This document shows, piece by piece, positions 42,738 through 50,667 of a stretch of 64,000 nt of DNA; the first letter of the stretch is position 1; each line of letters starts with the position of its first letter. A program made the position numbers and the translations under genes. Source of the DNA: a virus; IMG/VR virus record IMGVR_UViG_3300037011_001068, positions 1 through 64,000 of that record. The stretch is one strand, 5' to 3'. The notes under the pieces are model-generated. The model ran no database searches. It had not been told where the DNA came from and saw only the letters and a program-made list of their open reading frames with translations.

Positions 42738-44766
42738 ATACCTGGAGCTCGAGAATTATGGCTCTTTTTTTGGCAAGCATCGGTTGGACCTCGCGGACCG
42801 GGGGCTTCTTCTTGTGTCTGGGGATAACCGGGATGACCCCCGCACCAGTTCCAATGGGGCGGGGAAGAGCACGATCTTCGATGCGCTCGATTGGGCCCTC
42901 TTTGGCGCGGTGCCGCGGGGGGATCGGGTGGAGTCGGTGGTCAATGCCGAGGCTTCTGAGTGTCGGGTGCGGGTCGGGATCAGGACTGATAGTGGTGAGG
43001 CTCTCGTGGTGGAGAGGACACGGGTGGAGGGGGCTACCGGGCTTGCGCTCTGGCAAGGTGGCCAGGAGGTTCGTTGTCTTGATGTCACAGAAACCCAGAA
43101 CGTCCTTGAGCAGAAGCTCGGTCTTGACCGGGAGGTTTTCCACGCCGCTGTTCTCTTTTCCCAGGGCGATCTGACTCATTACGCGGATGAGACGGATGCC
43201 GGGAAGATGGACATCCTCACGCGGATTCTCCAGTTGGGTGTGATTGACCAGTTGCAGGGGGTGGCAAAGAAGCGTCTTGCCGCCTTGGAGGAAGAGCTCC
43301 TGGAAGTTGATCGGGTACTTGTGGATATCCGCGGGCAGATTTCTGGATTGGAGAGTGCTGGAGTGGCAAGCCAGGCGCAGGCCTGGGAAGAGCAGCGGCA
43401 GAAGGAGCTCGCTTTTGTCCGGGCGGAGATAGTTCGCCGGCAGCAAGCCATTCAGCAATTGCCGGTGTCCACCGGTTTGTCCGCGGGGGCCATCCGGGCG
43501 GAAATGGAGGCGCTTCAGAAATCGGGGGCAGCCTACGGTTCGCCGGAAGAGCGTTCGGCGCTTTTGGCGGCCGAGCAGGCGGTGGCGGAGTGGAAGGCGG
43601 AGCTCCGGCAGCGGGACCAGGAGATCGGGATTATCCGGGGCGAGATGGAACGGTTTCGCACTTTCAAGGGGGAGGTTTGCTCTTTATGCGGGCAGCCGGT
43701 GACGCAGGAGCATTTGGGGCGTGAGTATGCCTTGAGAGGGCAGAAGCTCCAGGGCCTCCTGCAAGCTAAGGGGGAGGCCGAGAGTACCCTGGGAGCCTGG
43801 GAAGCCCGCTTGGGGGAGCTCAAGGCTTCAGAGCAGGCAAAGAATCGAGCTTTGCAGGAGAGGATAGCAGCCGAGCGATCGAAGCTCTATGTGCTCCAGG
43901 AATCCCTCCGGAAGGCCGAGGCGCTCGAGCGTGAGGGGATTGAAGCGCAGCGAGCGTTCCAGGCAGAGCGGGACAAGGCGGAGGAGGTTTTCAGGCGGGT
44001 GAATCCTTTCCAGGCGCAGCAGGCGGAGCTCGACAAGAAGCGGCAGGAACTTGAGTGGAGGCTCAAGACTACGGAACATCTTTTGGGGCAACAGATGCTC
44101 CTGAAGGAGCATATCTTCTTTTGGGTGAAAGCCCTCGGCGCTAAGGGGCTCAAGAGTTACATCCTGGACCAACGTCTCCAGGAGCTCTCTGACGCGGTGA
44201 ACGGGTGGCTGGCGCCTTTGACCGGGGGAGCTATGTGGTGTCGGTTCGATAGCACGAAGCAAACGAAGACTCGGGGCGTTCAGAATTCCCCTACTCTCCG
44301 GATTTTTCGGTGGGAGGGCGATGGAGTGGTCGCAGAGCGTGGGTACAAGAGTTGGAGCGGTGGCGAGAAACAGAGGATTTCTTTTGCCGTGGATTTTGGG
44401 CTTTCGCGGCTCCTTGCACGGCGGGCCAGAAATCAGTATGACTTGCTCATTCTTGATGAGGTATTTAAACATCTTGATTCATCGGGGAAAGAAGCGGTAG
44501 TAGAGATGTTGCATGCTATCGCGCAGGAGAAATCGAGCGTTTTTGTTGTTGAGCATGATCACGAGCTACAGGGGAGCTTTGAGCGTGTGATGGTGGTCCA
44601 GAAAATTAAACGTCGCAGTCAGATCAAGGAGGGATCCGATGGGATCCAGATCAAAGCGAAAAAAGCAATCAAAAGAGCGCCCGTCCACCATGTATCTGGT
44701 GAAGCCCTACCAGCGGGAAAATCTTGCAGAGCCCCCCTCCGAAGAGCACCCATTATCGGCGGGTGA
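42727..44766 (+). CDS. SbcC/gp46-like (Rad50) ATPase, 679 aa
   Basis: The SMC-like partner of the nuclease. Walker A SSNGAGKST (residues 41-49), coiled coils with a zinc hook CSLC near residue 318, the ABC signature WSGGEKQR near 544 and Walker B DLLILDEVF near 578. The start is GTG 42727 with ggaggg before it, overlapping the nuclease gene. After about residue 630 the tail (basic, no pattern) overlaps the next gene by 128 nt and may not be important. Confidence 0.9.
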   Translation: MKFEYLELENYGSFFGKHRLDLADRGLLLVSGDNRDDPRTSSNGAGKSTIFDALDWALFGAVPRGDRVESVVNAEASECRVRVGIRTDSGEALVVERTRVEGATGLALWQGGQEVRCLDVTETQNVLEQKLGLDREVFHAAVLFSQGDLTHYADETDAGKMDILTRILQLGVIDQLQGVAKKRLAALEEELLEVDRVLVDIRGQISGLESAGVASQAQAWEEQRQKELAFVRAEIVRRQQAIQQLPVSTGLSAGAIRAEMEALQKSGAAYGSPEERSALLAAEQAVAEWKAELRQRDQEIGIIRGEMERFRTFKGEVCSLCGQPVTQEHLGREYALRGQKLQGLLQAKGEAESTLGAWEARLGELKASEQAKNRALQERIAAERSKLYVLQESLRKAEALEREGIEAQRAFQAERDKAEEVFRRVNPFQAQQAELDKKRQELEWRLKTTEHLLGQQMLLKEHIFFWVKALGAKGLKSYILDQRLQELSDAVNGWLAPLTGGAMWCRFDSTKQTKTRGVQNSPTLRIFRWEGDGVVAERGYKSWSGGEKQRISFAVDFGLSRLLARRARNQYDLLILDEVFKHLDSSGKEAVVEMLHAIAQEKSSVFVVEHDHELQGSFERVMVVQKIKRRSQIKEGSDGIQIKAKKAIKRAPVHHVSGEALPAGKSCRAPLRRAPIIGG

Positions 44767-45208
44767 GCCATTTTTCGTTCGCGGTGAGATCGATGGGGCT
44801 ATTATTGTGAGCGTACCAGAGACTATCAGTAGGTCTTCCGCGGAAAATCTTCATAAGGCGTTTGCAGACACTTTTCCGGGGAAGCCTGTTCTTGTCCTCA
44901 CACACAACGTACAATTTCTTGAATTGCGAAGGCTCACCGAGCAGGAGGAACAAAAGGTCAGGGCTTTCGTCCAAAGGAGCAACTCTGATGCCAGAGGGCT
45001 TGAAAAGAACGCCGATTCCCCTGCAGAAAAAGGATTGGGCGCTCAATCCGTCTCAAGTGGTGCTGGGGATAGACCCGGGCTTCGGGTCGTTGGGGATGGC
45101 GGTTTTGGAGGCGGAGCCCGGGAAGAAGCCTCGAACATTAGCAGCGCGCGTGGTGAGCACGGCGAGGGCGAGCAAGAAGCAAATCAAGGATTTTCGGGTA
45201 ACGAATGA
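44639..45208 (+). CDS. Hypothetical protein, 189 aa, overlapping both neighbours
   Basis: A strong ribosome site (aaggaggga) precedes ATG 44639. The domain at residues 40-115 (GEPFFVRGEIDGAIIVSVPE; PVLVLTHNVQFLELRRL) looks real. The part after about residue 116 overlaps the RuvC-like gene by 221 nt and is Gly/Ser/Glu-rich, without a clear pattern. The true end might be earlier if a frameshift or sequencing error is present. No family recognised. Confidence 0.5.
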   Translation: MGSRSKRKKQSKERPSTMYLVKPYQRENLAEPPSEEHPLSAGEPFFVRGEIDGAIIVSVPETISRSSAENLHKAFADTFPGKPVLVLTHNVQFLELRRLTEQEEQKVRAFVQRSNSDARGLEKNADSPAEKGLGAQSVSSGAGDRPGLRVVGDGGFGGGAREEASNISSARGEHGEGEQEANQGFSGNE

Positions 45209-45647
45209 TGATCAGCGGCGTGTTTCTGAAATTTACTATGCGTTAGAGGGTGTCTACAGCGAATTTCACCCCGGTTCTGTTGGCGTGGAAGCGTATAACC
45301 CTTTTCGGAAGATGGGAAAGGGCGCTGGACCTCGGCAAAGCACAATTTCTGGATGGAAGGCGGGTGGTATTTATTTTGGCGTGAATTTTTGGGCTTTATC
45401 CCGGCATCTTCTCATTACGGCATTTTTGCCGATGGATCTGAAAAAGAGATTTTGTGGGAAAATTTCCGCGTCAAAAGAAGAGGTGGAGAAGGCGCTTTAC
45501 AGCCAGGTGGATGGGCTTTACCCTGTGATCCAGCAATTGCCGGTGACCAAGCGGGAGCACGCAGCAGATGCCGCGGGGCATGCTGTTCTCGTCCTGGAAG
45601 AGGTGTGGCGCATGCGGCAAATGCTTGGTTTAGGAGGTGCCGAGTGA
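44988..45647 (+). CDS. ruvC: RuvC-like Holliday junction resolvase, 219 aa
   Basis: An RNase H-fold nuclease for resolving recombination branches. The first strand LGIDPGFGSLG carries catalytic Asp29; VGVEAYNPF carries Glu101; the C-terminal HAADAAGHA pattern holds the last acidic residue. The ATG at 44988 has aaaggagc upstream; the longer in-frame start at 44862 lacks one and overlaps more of the previous gene. It completes the recombination set downstream of UvsX and gp46/47. Confidence 0.82.
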   Translation: MPEGLKRTPIPLQKKDWALNPSQVVLGIDPGFGSLGMAVLEAEPGKKPRTLAARVVSTARASKKQIKDFRVTNDDQRRVSEIYYALEGVYSEFHPGSVGVEAYNPFRKMGKGAGPRQSTISGWKAGGIYFGVNFWALSRHLLITAFLPMDLKKRFCGKISASKEEVEKALYSQVDGLYPVIQQLPVTKREHAADAAGHAVLVLEEVWRMRQMLGLGGAE

Positions 45648-45973
45648 TTTTTTTATTGAACACTGAATTGGTCCTGTCTGAAATTTTGGAGCTTGCCTTG
45701 TTGAACGTTTCAAAGGCGCTTGATGTACCGAAATCGAAGGTGCGTATCTCCCTGAATTTCTCGGATGGGAAGCTTGTTCCAGATTTCAGGGTGGACAAGG
45801 ATTTTTCGGATGTGCTCGAGCAGCAGAAGGCGGAAGAGGCGATTCGGGCCATTTGGCTTGAAAATATGAAGCCGGAGCTCACGACGCGATTTCGTGGGCT
45901 TAAGGAGCGGCGTTATGTTGACCGAAGAGACAAAGCCTCGGAGGCGGCGTCCAATCCATCCGCCGAAGGCTAA
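45644..45973 (+). CDS. Hypothetical protein, 109 aa
   Basis: Starts at GTG 45644 with taggagg 7 nt upstream, overlapping the RuvC stop by 4 nt. N-terminal helix (LVLSEILELALLNVSKALDV) and a beta segment VRISLNFSDGKLVPDFRVD. The acidic/basic C-terminus overlaps the next gene by 59 nt. I do not recognise it. Confidence 0.55.
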   Translation: MIFLLNTELVLSEILELALLNVSKALDVPKSKVRISLNFSDGKLVPDFRVDKDFSDVLEQQKAEEAIRAIWLENMKPELTTRFRGLKERRYVDRRDKASEAASNPSAEG

Positions 45974-46706
45974 GGCAGCTCCCAGAGTCACTCTGGCGCC
46001 GGATGCGGTGCTCGAGGCACGCCGGATAACACGGGGCACTCAAGAGCAGCCGGAGTGGGTGCTGGATGGGACCTCGGAGAATCCAGAGGATTCGATTTCC
46101 ACCGCCTGGCTGCGGCAGCTTGCGGGGATCCAATATTCTACTTCGCAGGCGGGAATCACCGTGCCGGAAATGAGTCGTATGCCTCCGTTTGACCATGTGT
46201 CGATTCGGACGCTCGAGGGATGGTGCGCGTATGATCATTGGGAGGATAAGCGGAAAGAGTATTTTGCTCGGCTGCGAGATCAAATTGAGCAGCGGCTCGC
46301 AGCGTCAGTGGTGGAGACGCGTGTCCAGCATTTGCAGCGAATCGACAGCATTGCCGAAGCCATTATAGCTGACATTGAGAGCAAAGAGGTTGGTTACAAG
46401 AGCAGGGAAGGCATGATCACGGCTCTAGTAAAATTGCTGGAGGTTGGGGATCGCATGCGTGAAAAGGTTGCTGCTCGGATAGCTCCTAAGCTCGATTGTG
46501 CGGGTGTCCTCACCCTCACAGCAGAGCTTTCCGAAGATGAAGCTCGTGCTGCAGCCAAGTTGATTATGAAGACTCGGCGAGAGAAGCTTCGGGCGGGGTT
46601 ACCTAGTCCAGAAATTCGAGAGCAGGATTCTGGGGAACCAGGCCGTTCTAAAATGATCCGTCGTCCGGTATGCGATGGTAAGAATAATGGCGAAACGGTG
46701 GAGTAA
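45915..46706 (+). CDS. Terminase small subunit-like DNA-binding protein, 263 aa
   Basis: The ATG at 45915 follows aaggag by 8 nt. After a basic N-terminus, WLRQLAGIQYSTSQAGITVP then SIRTLEGWCAYDHWEDKR forms a helix-turn-helix of the type that recognises packaging sites in small terminases. A long helical region follows (about 140-200). The matching large terminase is not in the window. It could also be another DNA-binding factor. Confidence 0.45.
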   Translation: MLTEETKPRRRRPIHPPKAKAAPRVTLAPDAVLEARRITRGTQEQPEWVLDGTSENPEDSISTAWLRQLAGIQYSTSQAGITVPEMSRMPPFDHVSIRTLEGWCAYDHWEDKRKEYFARLRDQIEQRLAASVVETRVQHLQRIDSIAEAIIADIESKEVGYKSREGMITALVKLLEVGDRMREKVAARIAPKLDCAGVLTLTAELSEDEARAAAKLIMKTRREKLRAGLPSPEIREQDSGEPGRSKMIRRPVCDGKNNGETVE

Positions 46707-47394
46707 AAAGGAAGAGAATCAGTTGTTGCAAGGTGCAGGAGTTTATGGGCTTTCTTGGTTCCAGAGACACACTGAGAGCGCCTACTCCTGGCCGAATGCT
46801 CCGAAAGGAAGATCGTACAAAGCGCTGTACTCTAAGGCTCGCCGGCTTTTTGGTCTTGGCGGATTTTCCAAAGGGAGCTATTCGCTGTCCAAGGCTTGTC
46901 GAATGACGGGATACTCGAAAACGCAATTGCGACGGGCTCAAGCGGCGTTAGGCCAAAAATGGAAGCGGCTGTCTTCCACGGGGAGCTACCTGATTTTTGA
47001 GGAGCAGCTAGGGGAGCTGTCTGATTGGCTGGGGAAAGACTACTGGTATCGGAAGGGGCGTCTTTATTGCTGTTCATGGTGCCACACGGAAAAGAGGGCG
47101 CATAGAAGCCAGGGGCTTTGCTCTAAGTGCTATTCCAAGTATGCAGCGCGGTTACGTCGAATGGGGGTTCCTTTGCGCGCTGAGGATTTGCTGGACTACT
47201 TGAATGCTCATGAGAATGCTGGTAAGGTGCCACAGGCTGTGAAAACAGCGCTGGAGAAGAAAATAGCCATACCGGAGAAGGAGCTTTTGACGTTAATAAA
47301 ATCGTGGAGAAATCATGCTCGTTCACTTGAAGATGGACGATTCGGATTTCGATCTATTGATTCGGGCCTTGAGTGCAGGGAGGTTATCAAGTGA
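46687..47394 (+). CDS. DNA-binding protein with Myb-like helix and zinc ribbon, 235 aa
   Basis: The N-terminal region (MAKRWSKKEENQLLQGA) looks like a SANT/Myb helix set, followed by SKACRMTGYSKTQLRRAQAA (second helix-turn-helix). A zinc ribbon C..CHTEKRAHRSQGLCSKC is near residues 120-145. Proteins of this kind appear as phage endonuclease-linked or regulatory factors. The start codon is uncertain (ATG 46675 or 46687). Not otherwise identified. Confidence 0.6.
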   Translation: MAKRWSKKEENQLLQGAGVYGLSWFQRHTESAYSWPNAPKGRSYKALYSKARRLFGLGGFSKGSYSLSKACRMTGYSKTQLRRAQAALGQKWKRLSSTGSYLIFEEQLGELSDWLGKDYWYRKGRLYCCSWCHTEKRAHRSQGLCSKCYSKYAARLRRMGVPLRAEDLLDYLNAHENAGKVPQAVKTALEKKIAIPEKELLTLIKSWRNHARSLEDGRFGFRSIDSGLECREVIK

Positions 47395-47684
47395 TTTTAC
47401 CGAGAGAGAGGCAGCCACGCTCAAAAAACTCGCTGAACGTTTGTTCCAAGAAAAAGAGGCGCAAGAAAATAGATCATTTGGCGATAGCAAGTAAATTTTT
47501 GAATTTATCTTTGCGGGATTTTAGGGATGAAGGGCTGGAGTCTTACGATATAATGCTTATTTTGCATTATGTTTTGAAGTTAGCGCAGGGAAGTTGCCAG
47601 GATCATGCGATGGTAGCAGCGGCGATTATGGAGGTGGAGGCTACCTTTGCGCTTTTCCATAATACGGCGGGAGATCCGGCTTGA
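47391..47684 (+). CDS. Hypothetical protein, 97 aa
   Basis: GTG 47391 is chosen because gggagg lies 8 nt upstream; it overlaps the previous stop. The first third is very basic (SKKKRRKKIDH), the rest helical with two Cys-free hydrophobic stretches (YDIMLILHYVLKLAQG). It may bind nucleic acid or the clamp encoded next. No known family. Confidence 0.5.
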   Translation: MILPRERQPRSKNSLNVCSKKKRRKKIDHLAIASKFLNLSLRDFRDEGLESYDIMLILHYVLKLAQGSCQDHAMVAAAIMEVEATFALFHNTAGDPA

Positions 47685-48712
47685 GTCTTAGTATCAAAAA
47701 GGCTATACAGCGTGTGTATAAAGTTACTGGAAGCGTGAAAGAAAAAAGTTCCATGTTTCGATGTATGCGATTTCTTCCAGGTTCCGAGAAGAATCCTCCT
47801 TTTTTGTACGGGACAGATGGGTTGATTTTTTCGATTGTTGCCTTGGATAGGAATGTACCCCTTTTGCTTTTGGATGGTCATCTATTAGCGAAAGTGTCAA
47901 AAGATCCTGGAGAGCTAGAGCTTATTGAGACAGGGTATGGTCTTGTTCAGATCAAGAGCTCCACGGCAACGTATGCGCTTGAGAGCATCGATGAAAAGCG
48001 CTATCCTTTTTTTCCTTACTGGCCAGAGAGCGGGTTTGTTTTTATGGAAGCTTGGGATCTCGTTCGGAAAGTATTTTACGCTGCAGCAAAGGCAAAAGAG
48101 GCTTCCCACTTGGCGTTTGTGCATTTTGCTTCCCATTACGTGGAGGCGACAGATCAGGCACGTATCGCGCGGGTGGGTGTCGAATGGCCTTATTCAGGGG
48201 TGGTTCCCTCGGCGGTTTTTCGGTCTTTTCCCGAGGGCTTTGTTCAGGTGGCTTTCACGGAGGAACACGCTTTTTTTTCGGTGGGCGATGAAATGCGAAT
48301 CGCTCCATTATTTCGTGGATCTTTCGTGGTAACGGACAAGCTCTTACCAGCGAATCATGCGGGGGCAAGAGTGCTTCTTTCGACCTCGCAATTTCAGCAT
48401 GTGGTGAGCCAGGGGCAGTTGATTGCTGAGCGTGGTTTTATTCATCTTTACTTCAGTGCAGATTGTGTTAATGCAGAATGCTGGGGACGGGATATCGCAC
48501 GGAAGGTGTTCATCGGATCGCTCCCTGTTTTGCATGCGAAAGACGTGGGGCAGCCAGTGAAGATTCTCGTCGATGGGCGTTACCTGAAAGAGGCTTTGAG
48601 GCCTGTAGAGACTCCCAACGTTCAGATCTGTTTTTCGGAGGATCCTGTGATCCCTTTACGGATCGAGAGTGGTGCTTACGTGGCATGCGTTTGGCAAATG
48701 CTGGACCAGTGA
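47681..48712 (+). CDS. dnaN: DNA sliding clamp (beta/DnaN-like), 343 aa
   Basis: The protein has the length of bacterial beta clamps (about 370 aa) and a C-terminal region that fits the third clamp domain (GQPVKILVDGRYLKEALRP, then QICFSEDPVIPLRIESGAYV). It would tether the family A polymerase to DNA. The start is TTG 47681, overlapping the upstream stop, with gcgggaga as ribosome site. No clamp loader is seen in the window. The first two domains are diverged, so this is a motif-level call. Confidence 0.7.
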   Translation: MSLSIKKAIQRVYKVTGSVKEKSSMFRCMRFLPGSEKNPPFLYGTDGLIFSIVALDRNVPLLLLDGHLLAKVSKDPGELELIETGYGLVQIKSSTATYALESIDEKRYPFFPYWPESGFVFMEAWDLVRKVFYAAAKAKEASHLAFVHFASHYVEATDQARIARVGVEWPYSGVVPSAVFRSFPEGFVQVAFTEEHAFFSVGDEMRIAPLFRGSFVVTDKLLPANHAGARVLLSTSQFQHVVSQGQLIAERGFIHLYFSADCVNAECWGRDIARKVFIGSLPVLHAKDVGQPVKILVDGRYLKEALRPVETPNVQICFSEDPVIPLRIESGAYVACVWQMLDQ

Positions 48713-48726
48713 TTGGAGGCCTAGAA

Positions 48727-49830
48727 ATGGATGCAAAAGAGTTTTTTGGGGAGCTCACGGAATTTTCTAGACGAGTGTTTAAGAAGCTTCGCGTTGGAAA
48801 TCAGAGTCCGTGGGGAGGTGTGCCTATGAAAAATGGCGCACCTAAAGGGGTCATTCTACATGGAACCTCGGCGCCGGAGCCTTTGGGATCGATCGGTTGG
48901 TTCATGAAGCAGGAGCTTCGATCGAATGTTTCTGCTCATGTCGTGATCGGTCAGGATTGGCCGGCTGGCTATCAGGATCTTGCGAAAGATCTTCCTTTAA
49001 TTCATGAGTTGCCGGCCATGATTGTTGAGTGCATGCCGTGGAATCTTGTCGCGCAGCATGCTACCTGGACCAATGCTACCTGCTATGGCGTTGAGCTTGT
49101 GAGTCTCGGAGAAATCCGGAATTTTAGTGGGCAATGGCGCGATTGGCGCGCCAACTGGACGAAACCTTACCCGAGAGAAGATCCCCCGGTTTTTTCTTGC
49201 GGCCGCTATTGGGATCCTTACCCTTTGGGGCAATTTGAAACGACGGTTGCTTTGCTCCGGAACTTGCGAGAGCTTGCACCCTTGGAGGAAGTTTGGGTTC
49301 TCGGTCATGAGCAGGTGCAGGGGGTTTCTACTAACGTGGCTCTTGGGCGGGATAAACGCGATCCAGGGCCCCACTTTAATCTTGCGCTTTTGCGGGGGGC
49401 GGTATTTCACGGCGTTTCTGGAAATCTGGATGACTCGAGCGTGAGCACTCCTTATTTCAGTAGCATGGATAGATATAGGAATCATACGGTATGCTCTTGG
49501 GCGAGAACATATTGGCAGGCGCAGGTAGCAGCGGGAGAGGCATTCGATGGTTTTGTCGAAAGGTGCTGGTGGGAGCTGGAAAGGGAACTTTGGCAACCTG
49601 ATTTTGTGAAAGGTAAACTGTCGTTCACCCCGCTTGGAAGGGTGGCTCTCTCTCTTCTTGGTTATCATGTATATTCGATTCCCGTGCTTGATATGCAGCC
49701 AGAGGATTTAGAATCGGTGCGGATTTTTCAGCGGATGGCTGGATGTACCGTCGATGGGGATCCGGGTTCAGAGACCCGGGAGGCGCTCTTGAGCAGGCTC
49801 CTTGATCGTGGCTGCATCGATCGCAGTTGA
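48727..49830 (+). CDS. Endolysin: N-acetylmuramoyl-L-alanine amidase with peptidoglycan-binding domain, 367 aa
   Basis: Cleaves the amide link of host peptidoglycan for lysis. Amidase_2-type motifs: VILHGTSAP (zinc His, residue 45), SAHVVIGQDW, the WNLVAQHATWTNATCYGVEL core, and DPGPHFN (zinc His). A C-terminal peptidoglycan-binding segment fits SVRIFQRMAGCTVDGDPGSE. No signal peptide, so a holin is needed for export. ATG 48727 follows ggagg. It lies apart from the lysis-like membrane genes at 25.6-26.7 kb. Confidence 0.85.
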   Translation: MDAKEFFGELTEFSRRVFKKLRVGNQSPWGGVPMKNGAPKGVILHGTSAPEPLGSIGWFMKQELRSNVSAHVVIGQDWPAGYQDLAKDLPLIHELPAMIVECMPWNLVAQHATWTNATCYGVELVSLGEIRNFSGQWRDWRANWTKPYPREDPPVFSCGRYWDPYPLGQFETTVALLRNLRELAPLEEVWVLGHEQVQGVSTNVALGRDKRDPGPHFNLALLRGAVFHGVSGNLDDSSVSTPYFSSMDRYRNHTVCSWARTYWQAQVAAGEAFDGFVERCWWELERELWQPDFVKGKLSFTPLGRVALSLLGYHVYSIPVLDMQPEDLESVRIFQRMAGCTVDGDPGSETREALLSRLLDRGCIDRS

Positions 49831-49897
49831 CGAAAAGCTTTCTTCTTTTCAGTACATAAAGAAAAAAAGATTTCTTGATTTCAATGCTTCTTTTTTC

Positions 49898-49926
49898 TTG
49901 ACATAGGAGGCAATTTGCCTCATACT
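49898..49926 (+). promoter_or_regulatory. Sigma70-like promoter with a palindromic operator
   Basis: -35 TTGACA (49898-49903), a 17-nt spacer and -10 CATACT (49921-49926). Most of the spacer is the palindrome GAGGCAATTTGCCTC (49907-49921), which would block polymerase if bound. The same element is found at 62503-62531 (identical spacer) and, with one base changed, at 57757-57785. It drives the genes starting at 49970. This is the first gene of the accessory region. Confidence 0.75.
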
Positions 49927-49969
49927 GAGATCAAGATCGGAAACAGGGTAAAAACCAAAGGAGAAGAAA

Positions 49970-50365
49970 ATGACGAAGTTCAGTTTGACGTTCAGTATTT
50001 CAGGAATTCCGGCAATCTTTCGGGTGTTGAATCACACATCGCAGAAGGACAAGATCGTGGTCAAGGTTGAGAAGGATCTGGCCATGTATACCCTCGTTAA
50101 GGGTGTCCTTGCGGAAGCGGGGGCCAACTCCATGGCGAGTTGGGAAGGAACCCACTTTTTCATCGTGGAGTACATCCGGGCGGAGTTCTTCCAGGCAATG
50201 GGTCAGATTCAGGAGCGTATGACCCAGCGGGAGGGGTCCCAGGAGCCTCAGGAGACTGAGAAGAAGCCCCAGGAGGCTGGAGAGACCTCGGAAGAGGAGC
50301 CTCAGGAGGCTAGTGGGGTGTCGGCAGAGGAGCCTCTCCTTCTTTCCCCGCCGGGCGATTGCTGA
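49970..50365 (+). CDS. Hypothetical protein with acidic tail, 131 aa
   Basis: The first gene after the operator-bearing promoter, with aaaggagaagaaa as ribosome site. Residues 1-85 form a folded-looking domain (SLTFSISGIPAIFRVLNHTS); the remaining part is Glu/Pro/Gln-rich and likely disordered. A terminator follows the gene, so it may be a single-gene transcript under strict control. Unknown function. Confidence 0.6.
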   Translation: MTKFSLTFSISGIPAIFRVLNHTSQKDKIVVKVEKDLAMYTLVKGVLAEAGANSMASWEGTHFFIVEYIRAEFFQAMGQIQERMTQREGSQEPQETEKKPQEAGETSEEEPQEASGVSAEEPLLLSPPGDC

Positions 50366-50386
50366 AGGGGATGGTAGGGGGGGGTT

Positions 50387-50407
50387 GGGCCCAAGGGGGC
50401 CTTTTTT
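50387..50407 (+). terminator. Rho-independent terminator
   Basis: ggccc (50388-50392) pairs with gggcc (50397-50401) around aagg, followed by six T (50402-50407). It sits after the operator-controlled gene at 49970 and before the next ribosome site. Confidence 0.65.
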
Positions 50408-50421
50408 GATCGGAGGATATC

Positions 50422-50646
50422 GTGACTTTACGAGAGGCTCTTGAAATGCCAGGAATAGCGGTTCATACCTCGGGGAGGTATCTTTTGGACCGGCAGATTA
50501 TCCCTCGGAGGTACATTTTCCTCGATTACATCGATCCCGAGGGGCCGGGGGGTTGGAGCAGCGCAGAGAATTTCGTCGGGGTTCGTTTCGCGTCAGCTCC
50601 CCCGGAGTTTCCGGAGGAGGACTGGATTCCGATTGATGAGTCATGA
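50422..50646 (+). CDS. Hypothetical protein, 74 aa
   Basis: Starts at GTG 50422 with cggaggata upstream. A compact acidic protein (PRRYIFLDYIDPEGPGGWSS), no Cys and no membrane segment. It precedes the ADP-ribosylglycohydrolase by 21 nt. Not recognised. Confidence 0.5.
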   Translation: MTLREALEMPGIAVHTSGRYLLDRQIIPRRYIFLDYIDPEGPGGWSSAENFVGVRFASAPPEFPEEDWIPIDES

Positions 50647-50667
50647 CATAAGGGGGATGGAGGCATT

